Of a stretch of 64,000 nt of DNA, positions 63,218 through 64,000 are shown one piece after another. The translations under genes and the position numbers were made by a program. This DNA is from JARKPK01 sp964631235 (GTDB taxonomy: Bacteria > Planctomycetota > Planctomycetia > Pirellulales > Thermoguttaceae): the NCBI GenBank assembly GCA_964631235.1, contig CAZVZX010000026.1:4238-68237 (forward strand). Reading direction: 5' to 3'. The stretch's first letter is position 1, and every line of letters starts with the position of its first letter. Below the pieces are notes generated by a model that worked only from the letters and a program-made list of their open reading frames with translations, was not told the origin of the DNA and did not search any database.

Positions 63218-64000
63218 TGTCGTCAATATATTCGCCAGTAAACAACGATCCTGTACCACGAATTGTGCGAATCCAACCCAGGCGAGACACATTCCTACGC
63301 CACGCGTGGGATCCATCGTTGCTGTGGCAGGCAATCAAGTGCATTTCGGCAATCCCGAATGGCGTGTACTGACTTGGTAGCACCCAATCGTCCTCGCTGC
63401 CTGCCGCCGGGTACATTCCGACCAGGATTCCACCGCGGTCTCCGTGCCCAATATGCACGTACTTGTAGATGTCCGGGGAGCGCAAATGGGAAGCAATGGT
63501 TGTGACGCTCGTTGTCCACTTGCCTGTGCACACGACCTTGAGACCTTCATCGTTCCACCTGGTTTCAAGGCCACGCTTGTATCCCATGAGATACCAACCG
63601 AAGAACCCCCAGGTGAACGACGAAACGTCGATATAACCAGTATTCGGGACAGTAAACTTACGTTTCTCGGTAATCTTCGCGTCCTCGCTCAATGGCAAGC
63701 CCTTGCCGTCAGCGTCCCTAAGCCACTGTCGGAACTCGCTAGCGGACAGCTTGATCTTTTGCGATAAGTCTTTCACGGTATCCCCGCAATCGCACGTTGC
63801 GACAGCACGGGAGGCGTTTTGACGGTCGACGCTCCACTTCAAGCCTGATGGATCCACAAGCAGCACCGGCTCGTTTCCGCAGTAGCGGAAGAGGTTGAAG
63901 TCCCCGGCGTCGAAGCCGAGCGGGTCACGCGACAGGAAGCGGCCCAGTTCGGCCGAGAAGTAGCGGGCGCGGTAGTAGAACAGGCCGGTTTCCGCGTCGA
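63204..64000 (-). CDS. Rhs-repeat protein, C-terminal part with variable tip (5' end outside window)
   Basis: The frame is open at the window edge. It begins with the Rhs core ending (GLFYYRARYFSAELGRFLSR, DPLGFDAGDFNLFRYCGNEP, VDPSG), after which Rhs proteins carry a cleaved, variable toxin. The tip here is about 213 residues. Its first part (GDTVKDLSQKIKLSASEFRQ, then VPNTGYIDV) looks LysM-like. The second part has YVHIGHGDRGGILVG and AEMHLIACHSNDG, a His...Cys arrangement like clan CD (caspase/CHAT-type) cysteine peptidases. Toxin activity is inference. The frame ends with TAA at 63204-63206. Confidence 0.85.
   Translation of the reverse strand, partial: DAETGLFYYRARYFSAELGRFLSRDPLGFDAGDFNLFRYCGNEPVLLVDPSGLKWSVDRQNASRAVATCDCGDTVKDLSQKIKLSASEFRQWLRDADGKGLPLSEDAKITEKRKFTVPNTGYIDVSSFTWGFFGWYLMGYKRGLETRWNDEGLKVVCTGKWTTSVTTIASHLRSPDIYKYVHIGHGDRGGILVGMYPAAGSEDDWVLPSQYTPFGIAEMHLIACHSNDGSHAWRRNVSRLGWIRTIRGTGSLFTGEYIDDNGTR

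Overview
The window looks like a chromosomal segment of a high-GC Planctomycetes bacterium, most likely Pirellulales-like. The clues are a double-length UvrA, secreted PQQ/NHL-type propeller proteins with a PhnD-like fusion, Pro/Ser-rich secreted proteins, a PIN-TRAM membrane protein, short zinc-ribbon membrane proteins and a dispersed palindromic repeat. This assignment rests on gene content only. I saw no rRNA, tRNA, CRISPR array or transposase.

Left part (1-13.4 kb): a fluoride-export pair (crcB and a truncated DUF190 gene) and larB read leftward. Rightward come thrS, infC and an MFS transporter, a coiled-coil/zinc-ribbon membrane protein, and a two-gene secreted unit (duplicated Cys-rich propeller plus PhnD-PQQ fusion). 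At 13.6-16.3 kb lies a compact, visibly more AT-rich restriction-modification cassette: a cytosine methyltransferase with an extra N-terminal domain, an NgoMIV-type endonuclease and a Vsr repair nuclease.

Middle (16.3-44.7 kb): an SDR enzyme, a PIN-TRAM protein, two bacteriohemerythrins, a CPBP protease, a prolyl oligopeptidase, the giant UvrA with an overlapping downstream gene, and a STAS/anti-sigma switch pair. An L-arabinose region follows: araD-araA leftward, and a double metallophosphoesterase and a GH127 beta-L-arabinofuranosidase rightward. Beyond a symmetric palindromic element are a GH20-like secreted protein and a secretin-N-like protein.

Right part (44.7-64 kb): a DUF2007/zinc-ribbon protein, a flagellar unit on the minus strand (flhA, a 61-codon gene, flhF, a small membrane protein, fliA), superoxide dismutase, ROK glucokinase with ubiX-ubiA, a secreted Pro/Ser-rich protein, Trm112-HIT-murJ, and sat with a TauE/SafE permease. 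The 3' end of an Rhs gene, with a variable tip and an overlapping small membrane-protein gene, closes the window. Those last two look like a polymorphic toxin and its immunity protein.

Several intergenic regions carry plausible sigma70-type promoters, and four of the better ones share a -35 beginning TTGC. All function calls come from reading motifs by eye; no searches were run.
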